A DNA stretch of 64,000 nt, from assembly GCF_051014445.1 (NCBI RefSeq), contig NC_135147.1, positions 29,912,479 through 29,976,478 on the forward strand, given 5' to 3'. Positions 25,001 to 35,987 of this stretch are shown here, piece by piece. The notes beneath the pieces were generated by a model that saw nothing but the letters and a program-made list of their open reading frames with translations, did no database searches and was not told the DNA's origin. The number at the start of each line of letters is the position of its first letter. Within the stretch, counting starts at the first letter, position 1. The stretch is from Colletes latitarsis. Lineage: Eukaryota; Arthropoda; Insecta; Hymenoptera; Colletidae. A program made the position numbers and the translations under genes.

Positions 25001-28000
25001 TCGCTTGGAGGAACAAGATGCGTCGCCAGTGGAACTGACTTCCGCTAGCGCCGATATCACAGAACCTAGAGTCACCAATGACTTATTGATATGGGCACCT
25101 TCTTTCAGTCGTTGTCCAGTCGCTCCCGTAGCGTTAGCACGTTCGCTGCAAACACGAATACAGAGATACATTTCAACTATACACGGTATATTTTAATTAT
25201 TCTGTATTTGACCAACGACTGAAAGCAACAATTACAAAATGGAAGTACCAACAAAATCGCCAAGTGCTAAATGGTTGTTAAACTTTTAAAATTCTTATTT
25301 GGCATTCGGCGACCTTGGTACTTGCACGCTACGATCGTCTTCCGATGCTTGTCTCGACTACCTTCCGGCCAAGTCGACAAGATGCACCTTGGAAACGGTC
25401 TCTGACGGCATGTTGCCCTCGGAGAGTCCGGCTTGCACGAACGTTATTGTAAAGATCGCGTGACTCCTGCTGCTCACGTCGTTCATGTTTGTGCTGGCGG
25501 TAGTTCTGTGCGTGTTGCCTCTCACCATACATTCCTACAACGAACCGAACGTTTCAAGGGGGTGTGTTTAGTTTGGAGATAAAAGGAAATTGATTTCTTT
25601 CCTGTTTTACGTTTTCTTCAAGTTTCAGTCTCAATGAGAACTATTACTCCGAAGGGACTGCATGGTGAAATATGAAAACGAGCAATGATATAGAACTTGA
25701 AGTTGAACTCTATATGCAGGATGGAAATTTATGTCTTATATAATTTTCATTTTATTGAATTCAAAAGATATACATATGTATATCCTTATTGTTTCATAAG
25801 CCAGACTAGAATACTCCTTTCTAGCGTTCGTTTACCTGAATGTCTGAATAGTCGTACACGAGATGGCTGGACAGGTCTTGGACGTAAGGCCCCCTTTTAG
25901 GATGCTCCCGCACCCTGAGAGAATGAGACTGTGACTGATCCAGTCGCAGCAAGTCTCTCACTCTCTCATTGTGTATTTCCAGGAAGGATACCTCGGTTCT
26001 ATACGACGCTCCGCTCTCTTTTCCCGCGGCCATTCTAGCGAAAAGCGTCTTGCAAATCCGCGGTATCAATCCTTGAGCCTCCTACGATATCAAACAGCGT
26101 GGAGTCGCAAACGTTAGAACGTTAGTGTAGCCATTTCGTCGTACAACGTACAATTCATAGTAACAGCGAGATGCTGGAAATAAATCTTAAAGAGATTCAC
26201 CTCTTGAAAAGTTTCGTAGTTTTGTTCTTTGCGCGTTGTGAAAAGGACACGCTATAAATGTTAATGTGCACATTCAAGCGTGCTAATATGCTAACGAAGC
26301 GCTAACCAAGTTCGTAGAATATTGCTCTGGATAGATAAAGGTCTTGGCCATTTGACACGAGAGATCGTACTTCTTCAGTTTCCATTAATGTTACTACTAT
26401 CTAACGGAGGATACGCAATTTTCTTTTGAAAACGAATTTTTTTTACGTTGGAGAAATTAATGGTCTATAGATTATCTCTCGTAGGAAAACGGAAGCAAAT
26501 TAATTAAACGCGGGAGACTGTTATATCTGATTAAGTTGGCAGGTGATAGCGGACACATGAAGCGGAATTGCAGCACGATGGCAACAGATCCATGTGCCGA
26601 TAGGCGATAGATTGGCGGCAAATCTGTCGTGACGTTATAGTAGCAGATATGCCGCTACGTTCTTGCCGCTGACGGTAAGATTTTAGCAACAGAACCATAA
26701 TCAAATGCGAGGACAGATGGATCTGTCGCCAAACGCCATTCAACTTGTCGTCAATCTGTCGCACCTGTGTCAACAAATTGCTTACTGGATCAACGCGTCT
26801 AATTCCTGAAGAGGACCTGAAGTAACCAAAAATCTGATGATTAACCATGCATCGAGAACGAATGAACGTACAGACACTACACGAAACAACTGAGAAATCA
26901 GGTTTCCGGACAATTACAAAGAGCAACGTACGAGTAATGAAAGAATACTGTGTACACGATACGATAACATTTTTACCAAACGTATAATTAGCATAATATA
27001 TTAAATGCTTTATGGCGTGATAAAGTTATCTAAACAGAAAGTTCTCCGATTGTTCCGAGCTGTTGTGAAATTGTAAAATTTTTACTAAGCATCAACGCCC
27101 CCAACGTTTTATTATATTTATTGAAAAAAACGCATTGGTATTTGAAATGTACTTATTTTGGAGGATCAATGGAAAGGTGAAGTTTGAGAAACGCTGTCGT
27201 GAAATAACCGAATCACCGAAAGCTGAACTCAGTAGGGGTGGCCTTCTAATTATTTTCAGCGGTATAATGCATAACGTTTCGCAATGACTCGGGGACGAAT
27301 GAATTCTCGCGAAAATGCGAGTACGATTGGAATATTACCGGCGTGCCCATCATCGTAAAGGTCTTCCCAGACCCTGTCTGACCGTAAGCAAAAACGCAGG
27401 CATTGTAGCCCTCGAAGGCACTTTCTATTACGTCCGTACCAAGATCGTAAAAAACCTGGAAACAAAGAAGAAAATGATTAATAAGTTTTTGTCTGGCGCA
27501 ACGATACGAAGCGTTGCGATTGGGACGATAAACGGAAATTTATAATCAATTTTCCGAATAATGTAAAATGTATACATAATTTCAATTATAATCTGTCCTT
27601 ACGACAATGGTTACTATACCGGTACACGTACGCCGGTCTTCTATTTTAATTCTAATCGTGGCTCATCGTCAAAACGCTGCCGAATGCGATCTCGCGAGTC
27701 GATCGATTTATCATCTATCGTGGTAATATAATTTCGTTCATAAGGAAAAGAATATTTGTTGACAAGTTTTCCGATGATCGATTATCAAGTCTCGACATCG
27801 AAGGAATTTCCGGTTAAATCGATATACTGCTCGAACTAAATAAAAGATTACTTGTTCAAACGGGTTGATTAATATCTTTGAAAGTCATATATACGAGGTA
27901 AATATTTCGTAAATGTACGCAAGATTTAACGAATTTAGCGGGATTAATTTCGAAGGTTAGGTATCTTAAAGAGAACAATATAAACACCTCTTCCTGGGAC

Positions 28001-30382
28001 GCATAGTTCTCGTCGTTCGGGTCGTAGGACCAGTAAGAGTGATCGAACGTGAAGTCTTTATATTTCTCCCTGTCGATTTCTCTGCAACTCCCCGGTGTCT
28101 GGAAAGAACACAGCAATTCCAATGTCTAGATATTTACAAAGTTGGTACGATAAGGACGTTCTGTTATTGTTACAATGTAGTAGAAGAATTTAATCTTATC
28201 TAAGCATAAGGTTGGTTCATCGTCTAAGCCAAATTTTAATTAGCTCGATAGAGGTTAGTAGTTGGCACGATGACGTGCGAAAAGAACACATGAATCGCAA
28301 GTGGCTGGCAAAACTGTAAGCCGTTATGTCACGTGTATTCGTTAGGCTGCATCCCACATAATATAATCGCACACTATCGGGAGCCATTCAGCGTATTGCA
28401 CAACAAAGCGAGCAGGCAATTAAAAAGTAAAACTACTTATGTTCACCCATCATGCAACCTACAATAAGCGCGAGAGCTAAGGTGAGGATCATTATCGTTC
28501 GAGAATTGCGTTCAGCATGTTCAATGCCGCAAGAAATTCGAGGTTCTCGATAGAACGTTTCCAAGTTCGAGTCATGGTAAAAAATTAAACGAAACCATCT
28601 ATCGTGTACCATTCTTCGTCTTTATTTTAATTCGGCTTATATCATCGTTAAATTGGAAGCATGTGGTGATTGTTTTGAAAACAGGTTAATGTAAATAGTC
28701 AACAGTGACTCACGAAGCTACAAAACGCGTTAATATCAAGTATGCTTCGTAACAGACGTTTACGGAAATTCACACATCGATAGATCCGACATGTCACGTT
28801 GCGTGCATTGGACTCCTGTAAACCTGTTTTACCACGCTGCCGATAAAACGGGAAGTCTTAAGAGTAATTACCGAGGATAAATATAAAAATTAATCATGAA
28901 CAATGCAAAAACCAACGCTCGTGTGGCGTTATTCGTAAGGATGTTGTTGATCACGAGACGAGAAAAAGAGAGACTCGTAACATGAAATTTATATCATTAT
29001 AGTCATTAAAATCGGTAAAAATTACGAATAAATTTTCCATCGATGTCACGTGACTAGTGACGCAGCAGCAATTCCGAAGCCCAGCTGTTAAAATTTATGG
29101 TAGAGTCCTTTCAGAGAGAAGTTAATGTTTCCTTCAAAAGATAAAAGTGGCGTGTTGAATTGCTACGGAAAAATAACGAACAAAAGTTTCGAGGCAATAT
29201 TTATTTCCAAGTTTTATGTACTTTATCTAGACGTAAATTCTGATATTTTGCCGTGTAAAATGTGGATTAGTCGCGATAGGATTGGTCAGCACTGCGCGTC
29301 GGAAAGCAACTCGTCCGGGATTGGTCCAGCAACGATTTTTGCACTTTCTCCGATCAGATGACGCGCAGCTCGCTATCTTGCCCGTGAGATCTCGGTCAAA
29401 GATTTCGCTTGACAAGCGTGGATATCAATGACGTAACGAGAAACAAGAAATAATCTCGGCTGAAAAGAAGATACTGCATGTTCGCAAGGAACAATGTCGC
29501 GGTCGATATTACGTTAATGGGTCAGTAGCCGTGGTCCGTGGTTCAGACAGAAATTATGACACGGTTTCGTGCACGGAGCGTTTCAAGCAGCCTGGCGGTC
29601 AACGGTAGTTCGGGACGAACAAAACAAAATCGTTCTGCCGCGTAGAAATCTTTTTAGAAAGTCCGTTCGTGATCATTAAGGACGAAGCTCGGGATTGGCA
29701 GGAATTTGCTCGATGCGGACAGTGCGCCAAGTATACGCGTTACAAAGGAAGCGTTTAACCTTAATAAGCAACGTTTGTGCAACGTCGAAAGCGACGAACT
29801 TTTGAACAGGACGATACCTTGGTGTTGAAAATGCGTGTTTTCTTGCCATCCATTTGCACGATCATCTTCGCATTCATCGCCAGCTCCCTGTAATACAAAT
29901 CGACATATTCACGCACGTAGCTCCAAGTCGGGCGCTTGGAATATTTGCTAACGGTTCGTCGAGTCGCGAAAACATAGGGACGATAGCTCGAAAGAAAAGG
30001 TGCACGGTAACGACAGATACGAGACCGAATGACAGCAGGTGGCAGAATCTCATTGCACGGCCGTCGTGTCGCACCAGGGTCGGAACGGAAGCTTATAATT
30101 GATCGTCCGACGTATTTCGTATCGCGTTCGATGGCACAACGGTCGCGAGCCAGTCGAATTTCCATTGAAAACATTTCTAAACACTGTCATTCGAATTTTT
30201 TTAATCGAACCTCGACCGAGACGTTCGACCAACGGCTAGATGTCGTTAACACGACCTCGCGAATCGATGGGATTATTCGAATCTCGAACGTCGATAAAAT
30301 GTCACGAATTAACACTGGTATTGTATAGCACGCACCTTTTGTTAAAGGGACGAACCCTCACGGCTACCTTCACCGAAGCCAT
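19081..30382 (-). CDS. Klp98A: Kinesin-3 with FHA and PX domains (KIF16B / Klp98A type)
   Basis: Plus-end microtubule motor that carries PI3P-bearing early endosomes via its C-terminal PX domain (family knowledge). Exons in transcript order: 30382-30336, 29887-29818, 28098-27988, 27455-27339, 26081-25836, 25534-25362, 25145-24740, 24586-24302, 24109-23696, 23385-23188, 21684-21562, 21350-21249, 21053-20916, 20805-19765, 19675-19406, 19326-19081. This gives about 1328 residues, close to human KIF16B. The motor opens MASVKVAVRVRPFNKR; P-loop GQTGSGKT at 101-108, switch I NDVSSRSH at 215-222, switch II DLAGSE at 251-256. The FHA domain starts near residue 453 (PHLVGIDDD, LLGRNNMFRY). A coiled coil and a Ser/Glu-rich segment follow. 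PX begins near VSIPSYVIRG and includes RRYRRFREL; the C-terminus is FFRRGTFESSKYGTS. The 20916/20805 junction is ambiguous by a few bases (alternative 20912/20798, also in frame). Confidence 0.95.
21685..22333 (-). other. Remainder of the kinesin intron 21685-23187
   Basis: AT-rich intron sequence beyond the presumed end of the membrane-tail transcript, up to the exon at 21684. It contains a G-run near 22040 and purine/A-rich tracts. No other gene was recognised. Confidence 0.6.
22334..23187 (-). CDS. Klp98A: Alternative 3' end of the kinesin: transmembrane tail isoform and its 3' UTR
   Basis: If the donor at 23187 (GTAAGT, after EMTQ) is not used, the frame continues 48 codons to TGA at 23043-23041. 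The tail reads VSDSDAPSPDLNVISIKYQF, then a hydrophobic run YLVLIALGVLICLSGNIII, then a short polar end YSHVCPLDM. The product would be about 737 residues: motor, FHA, part of the coiled coil and a C-terminal membrane anchor, without PX. A possible polyadenylation signal (AATAAA on the minus strand, 22339-22334) lies 0.7 kb downstream. The open frame and hydrophobic segment are seen directly; expression is inferred. Confidence 0.55.
26082..27338 (-). other. Kinesin intron with a degenerate repeat-like segment
   Basis: Intron between the P-loop exon and the exon starting EAQGLIPRIC. The part 26535-26780 is richer in GC than its surroundings. It repeats short words (ATCTGTCG, CAGAT, TTGGCGGC, TGCCGCT), including an ACAGAT/ATCTGT dyad, and stays open for 131 codons on the minus strand without resembling a known protein. 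It may be a decayed mobile element. Confidence 0.4.
28099..29817 (-). other. Kinesin intron 2
   Basis: A 1.7-kb intron between TPGSCREIDREK and the exon ending IFNTK. No nested gene was recognised. It contains a perfect GTCACGTGAC palindrome at 29045-29054 and related CACGT words near 28331 and 28795. Confidence 0.7.
29888..30335 (-). other. Kinesin intron 1
   Basis: A 448-bp intron splitting the Arg codon after RPFNK (AG|G). Donor GTGCGT, acceptor TTACAG. Relatively CpG-rich, as expected close to a promoter; open frames on both strands here are not convincing genes. Confidence 0.75.
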
Positions 30383-31250
30383 GGCTACAAAGAGCGCATG
30401 GACTGGTCAGGGTACGGTGCACCGTGTATTTGTTTCACTTTTCTCGATTCGTTTTCGGCTCGCGTTACGCGAAAACGTAGTTTCTCGCGACACTGCACGG
30501 ACAGCACATCGTCGACGGGCTCTGCCGTGCTACGAAACGTCGTCGTCGTCGCACTTGGCGCACGACGACCAACATCGTTCTTTACACGCTCTCGACAGAC
30601 GAACGACTGCTGGCGAGCTGCACTCTGCAGTCCGAGACAAAAAATTGCATGTCGCGCATGCGCATACGCGCGCGGATCCTTAATTTCAAGTGATCCGCAC
30701 ATTTGCTCGTTCTACATGACGACGGGCAGAAAACACGACAGGAAAAGAAAAAAACCGTGTGCAGGCGAGTAGAATAAGTCGGGAAAGAGAGACGCGGGAT
30801 AGACGTGTCGGATAGAGCGAGTCGGTCGCGGAAACAACGAAATAAAGAAAGGGACGGTCGAACAGGTTTTGTATTCCCCTTCTACGGTATGTGACGTCAC
30901 CCACCGGATCGGTTGGCGGTAAAGCAGTGGTGGAGAGTGAACGGAGAAGGCGAGCCACCCACGCAGCAAACCGACGGAGCTAAATCAAACGCTTTGCGGT
31001 TTCTCTAGCGCGTAACAGCGGTCGTACGGGGAATTCGTGTCGTTTTGTTATCCAGCTGGAGATTACGCATCAACGGTGGGCACGGATCCAGGACAAGAAC
31101 CAGGATCGTGGCCACCTGCCCACCGTTATCGCAAATAGAAAATATATCATAGACGGCGCTAAACTCGTCGGCCGCGAGGTGACGTACCACGCGGGTCAAC
31201 GGACCGTTGGAAACTTTTTGGCACAACCTCGTAAAAGGAGGAAGCGCTGC
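30383..31250 (-). promoter_or_regulatory. Kinesin promoter and 5' UTR region, CpG-rich
   Basis: GC- and CpG-rich stretch directly upstream of the kinesin start codon. It includes a perfect palindromic cAMP-response-element core, TGACGTCA, at 30892-30899, about 510 bases before the ATG. Several 75-150-codon open frames occur on both strands but fit no family and are expected at this composition. The transcription start is not identifiable by eye. Confidence 0.45.
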
Positions 31251-33160
31251 GCTGCTGTGTCCCTCCGTATTTATTCCGTGTGTTGATCAGACGCGATTTA
31301 GCTACCTGCCAGAAACGGGTCCGACAACTCTTTCGCGAGTCTGTGCGTAATTTGTCTCGTGCAGAACCGGCGGGACGTGCTTCGCGACCAACGGCATAAA
31401 CAAAGTCTGGCTCTCTTTCTTCGCGTGTCTCTATCGCCGGCTGCGCTAAATTCGGCGCCTGTTGCTCGTCGAAACGAATTTGCGTGGGCGACCATTGATA
31501 CTTTTTGCTTAACGCGCGTAAACAAACCCGGCTCGGTCGGCGTTAGTGAAAGAACGGCAACTAGCGTCTCGCTAAAAATAAACTTTATTCGTAGCTTTCG
31601 GTACGTGTGTAGAATCACCGGGAATAGGCGTTATAACCTAAATTGTACCGGGACAATCGACTTTGAAAATACGTGGAGTTGCGCAGGCAACCATTCCTTG
31701 TTTCGAAATAGATTTTCTCGGAATCGAGGCTCGGTGGAAAAGGAACCTGTCGATTTATTGTTCCAGGAATATCTATTTTCAGTAATTATTTACCGTGTTA
31801 AAAAGTTTGCTGATTGCAATGACCTTGAAGTATGTTTGAAAACAAAAAGTAATTGTTGCTCGCTTTTGCTTTTCAGGGTATAATTATGAGAAATCTCTGT
31901 TACGTTACGAGGCCTAGTCTGAACTCAAGACAATGACGATGGGTAAATAATTTTACTTTCAAAGTAACTTACAATTATACGCATCGAAAGATAGGAGAGT
32001 ATTAATTATTTTTTACTTTGGAATAGTCGGTGACGTTACCATAAGGTCATTGACACGATAGATAATCACCTATATTTTATACTTGACGGTTCGAAACGAA
32101 TTTTATCGACGTAATTATAAAACCGGCACTTGGTATATCGAGTAGCGGGTGCAATGTAAAATGAGAGCCTTGAAAAGCTAAGTTATACGATATGCTCCAT
32201 ACATACATAATGATTCATAGACGATTGGACTCTGACGTAACTTCATGACTATACTACGGGACTGCTACTACAGAAAAACGTGCCAAACAGTTTCATTCTG
32301 TTTAGGGAGAGACTTCCCGTGGAACCAAATACGGTCGTGCGATCGTCACTTGCCATTCTTGCGGTTCCCGTATCATTGTCATTCAAACGCGCGGTTGCGT
32401 TTACATCTAACGAAAAATGAATAAATAAGTCGAGAAGGTTCATTTATGACAATGACCTCCTGATTCGTTTATCGCCAACGAATTTTCCAAGTTCGTTCAC
32501 TTCTCGACCGAGATGCGTACTACATATTATTATCGAAGAACGAATGTTAAACGAAATCCAATAAAAGAAGAAGAAGAAGACATTAAAATGTAACTGTTAT
32601 TCTGTACGTCGCATCAGATATACGTAAAAAACATTTATCATGAATGTGGGGCAGAAAGCATTCCATAAGGCTTAGCTGTTATCATCGCTGAACGACGATA
32701 ATGTTCGTCGACGATTTCTACGTTCTTTGTAAATCACCGAAGAACACAATGCTATTCATTAGTACCATTCAGAATGCACTCTATTCATTTGCATTTGTAT
32801 TACGCAACTTTTCTGTAGGGCGTCAAACAAAATTACTGAAAATGGAAAACGAAATTTTAAGGAAAATCGGCAGGGGTCAATTGCAATCATTTTTGGTGAA
32901 TACTCTTTCTTTCTTGCTTTCGAAACAACTGAAATCCGATTTGTGTCAACCTGCATACGATTTTCAGTCTCAACTGCCCAGGCATTTTTATTTTCCAACC
33001 CATGTATACCTATTACACATAAACCAAGTAAAGAATAGACCTATCGTTAGTGGGATGAACGCTATCGCTGTACCACGAGTGTCTTATAACATGAGATCAT
33101 GCAATAAAAAGATCATGCATCAAATTGTAAGGGAATCCTCGTAAGAAAGCTTTAATCTTC
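31251..33160. other. Intergenic DNA, no gene recognised
   Basis: Mixed composition. One plus-strand open frame of 174 codons (31359-31883) and another of 147 codons (32701-33144) have no recognisable domain and no clear coding bias, so they are not called as genes. A short AAG microsatellite lies near 32565. Confidence 0.4.
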
Positions 33161-33620
33161 GTAATAGTTTCAATGGGTCGATGATCAATGACCAGCTTAT
33201 GGTCACTGGTGGTCAACAGCGAGGTTGACATCAAGGTCAGCGGTCCAGTGAAGATCCAGAAATGGTCAAGAGATGGGACCAATCGAAATAATGTTCTCTT
33301 GACCAAGCGGTTCTTAACTCTTCACGTTGACAGTGTCTCCCCACTCTTCGACTTCCCCACTCGATGAGTACCGCTGGAGAAATTCTTCAGTACCCCTGGA
33401 GCATCCAGGGGAACCGGGTCTCGCGGGCCAAAGTCAGGCCATTCGTGCTCCGCTGACCACTGGGGGGACCAGGAGTGACCAGGAGTGACCAGGACTGACC
33501 AGGACTGACCACTACTGACCAGAACTGACCACTACTGACCAGTGCTGACCAGTGCAGATCCGACTACTGACCACTACTGACCACTACTGACCAGTGCCGG
33601 ACCGTGATGACCAACGGTAA
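33161..33620. repeat. TGACC/GGTCA-rich minisatellite
   Basis: About 33161-33260 carries scattered GGTCA and TGACC words. From about 33450 to 33600 there is an irregular tandem array of 10-11-bp units such as TGACCAGGAC, TGACCACTAC and TGACCAGTGC. The word TGACC recurs more than a dozen times. A few more occur near 35670-35720, downstream of hairpin unit B. Confidence 0.85.
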
Positions 33621-33837
33621 GAACTGTTCAAAAATTCTCTCCCCTCTTCTATTCTGTCGTTTCATACCAATTTCTGGTATCAATTACTTGCCTAACTGAT
33701 GTTGCTATAATTTGAATATTTTCTTATTTTACAGCTGGCCCAGTGGTAACTCTCCTATGTGGTAACTATCCTATCCTACTGACAACAAGTAGTAAGTCTA
33801 CTCCACCTATTTATATCTCATTATTTTCATTTGTTTA

Positions 33838-33954
33838 TTTATCTATCTGATTTTATTTGGTTATTATGAATGTTCCTTTATCTATCTGATTTTATTTGGT
33901 TATTATGAATGTTCCTTTATCTATCTGATTTTATTTGGTTATTATGAATGTTCC
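33838..33954. repeat. 39-bp tandem repeat, three copies
   Basis: Three virtually identical copies of a 39-bp unit (33838-33876, 33877-33915, 33916-33954), each starting TTTATCTATCTGATTTTATT and ending GAATGTTCC. The high identity suggests recent expansion. Confidence 0.9.
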
Positions 33955-34065
33955 TTTTCTCTGTCTCTACTTTTACATATACTATGTTTGTTCCTATCAA
34001 TTGCATGAATTTCTATTTTTACATTCTTGCTCGAATTCTCGTAATGATCTGCGGAGGAACTTTGT

Positions 34066-34235
34066 TTGATTCTTCCATTTCGTTTGATTGTTTGGGGTTA
34101 ATTCAACTTGGTGTCTCAATCCAAGTTTCTTTCATTATTATATTTATTACTTCGATTTTTCCATTTCGTTTGATTGTTTGGGGTTGATTCAATCTGGTGT
34201 CTCGATCCAAGTCTCTTTCATTATTACGAATGTTC
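34066..34235. repeat. Two-copy tandem repeat, about 84 bp
   Basis: Two diverged direct copies of a unit containing CCATTTCGTTTGATTGTTTG, GTGTCTC.ATCCAAGT and TTTCATTATTA, at about 34075-34145 and 34158-34230. They follow the 39-bp repeat in the same AT-rich stretch. Confidence 0.75.
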
Positions 34236-34496
34236 GTTTTGATATCTATAACATTGTGTCGATGCATATACCATATTTGTTTCGATGACACTGATTATTA
34301 TAAGATTTTTATTTTTATGTTTCGGCTTAAATTCTTGTAATATTTTGTTTAATTTCCTTCCATATTTCACTAATATAAATATTAGTTTTAATTTCAGATT
34401 AAATTTAGATTAATCGCAAGGACATCGAGGGAGTACGTCACAACCGCCGAGGGACTTCTAATACCAAGTTGATTAGTTTTAAGCTTCGTCGCGAAT

Positions 34497-35105
34497 CTTA
34501 AAATTAACGTCGAAGATTTCCTTATTATATGTATCTCTGCGTTGTACCAAGCAATTATTCAATAAGTAGCTTCTCGTTTTCTCGTTCCCTCGTTCCTAGC
34601 TTCGGTCACCGCTGTTTCATCGATTGAAACATGTGATCGGCCGTGTATCGGGTCCGAAAGATCTAATCGCCTTCCCTTGGTAAGCTTGATCGAGGGAAAA
34701 CGGTTCTTCGCTGGAAGGTGTGGAGTTTCCGTATTCTGCGGAAACGCATACCTTCCAGCGGAAGTCGACCCCGTTTCAGGTACTCTCTCTTTTGTCAGAC
34801 AACCTAAGTCGGGTCCTTCGGGCTCCCGGCGGGTTGCGTTGGAGAAATGGAGACCTCGACTCGGGGTTGCAGTTATCTGTTTTCTTGTTGAGATCGAGTT
34901 AGCAAGGGCAGTAGGTTCGATCCTCGGATCCGCTGCACGGTACAGCATCGCGTCGCGTCGCGTCGCGTATCCCACGATTTAGCTTCATCCCTCTGTTTAA
35001 CCACATAATTGCTTGGTACAACTAAATCAAGGAACTTTGTTTCCTTCTATCGTCCGAATTTTAGCTTCAACTTGACTAGACTTGAGCTTCGACGTTAATT
35101 TTAAG
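34497..35105. repeat. Dispersed repeat unit A, with 19-bp inverted ends and a hairpin
   Basis: The segment is bounded by a perfect 19-bp inverted pair, CTTAAAATTAACGTCGAAG at 34497-34515 and its complement at 35087-35105. It shares several blocks with units B and C (for example CCGAAAGATCTA, TCAGCATCGCGTCGCG-like, ACTTGGTACAACT-like). An insert-like central part holds a strong hairpin (arms 34706-34731 and 34739-34764) and a GGTTCGATCC word resembling a tRNA B box at about 34914. No open frame of known function. Confidence 0.7.
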
Positions 35106-35690
35106 TCCGTATTCTATGCGTCTCCCAATGTTGCCAAGTAATTATTTAACAAGTAGCTTCTCTCGCCTCGTTCTCTCGTTTCTTGCTTCGGTCACTTGTG
35201 ATCGGCCGTCCAGTTTGTCCGAAAGATCTAGTCGCCTGCCAATGATAGATCGATTTCTAGAAATAGAAATCAATCTACCAAGGGTAGTGTTGATTCGATC
35301 CGAAGATCTGCTGCACGGTTCAGCATCGCGTCGCGTCGCGTATCCCACAATTTAGCTTCACTCCTTTTTTAATAAAATAATTACTTGGTACAACTGAACT
35401 AGAAGATCGAAGGAACATTGCTTCCTTCTATCTCTCTAGTTTAGTAATCTAGCTTCTAAGAATGTAAAGGGAGATCGATGGAACTTTGATTCCATCTATC
35501 TCCCTACGGGTCTCCACTCGCAGCAACCTCCACGTGGTGAGACCTGGGTAATATTATTTAGCGTTTAATTAATAATCGTATCACTCTTAGCTGGGTAATG
35601 CAATTATTGATTAACAACTAAATAATATTAGCAAATTGGCTGCGATCCGCTTTGCGTAGGTCATCATAAGCTGGCCTTTGGTGGCTCCTG
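35106..35690. repeat. Dispersed repeat unit B, with paired hairpins
   Basis: Direct-repeat relative of unit A and close relative of unit C (37735-38250; very similar over roughly 480 bp). It contains two consecutive stem-loops: arms 35397-35415/35422-35441 (CGAAGGAA against TTCCTTC) and 35469-35483/35490-35504 (GGGAGATCGATGGAA against TTCCATCTATCTCCC). A longer-range inverted pair TAATATTATTTAG/CTAAATAATATTA follows. It has no coding potential. Confidence 0.85.
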
Positions 35691-35987
35691 CTGACTACTG
35701 CTGACCTTCGTTGATAATTACTGACATGATATATATGTATTAAAACTTTGTATAATGTAAATCTATGGCAATAAATGATATAATTTAAAGAATTCTATCT
35801 GTTCTCATCATTTTTACCTTTCTTTAATAACTTTACATCGTAAGTGATATTCGATGCTTCAAAACAGTAATTGTAGCCTTTGTGGATAAATAAATAATAA
35901 TATAGAATGTTTCCTGCCTTGAAAGTATATTTGGTCACACCTTTGGTCTTCAATCATTGCTCTGTACATTATTTAATGTCATTAATA

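Noticed and set aside
34905..34930. A tRNA gene suggested by GGTTCGATCC.
   Set aside because: No matching A box at the right distance and no cloverleaf could be drawn; kept only as a weak SINE hint.
34559..34982. Open frames of 101-138 codons in repeat unit A.
   Set aside because: They overlap the hairpin and GC-rich repeat on both strands and show no domain; shared pieces in units B and C are not read in a conserved way.
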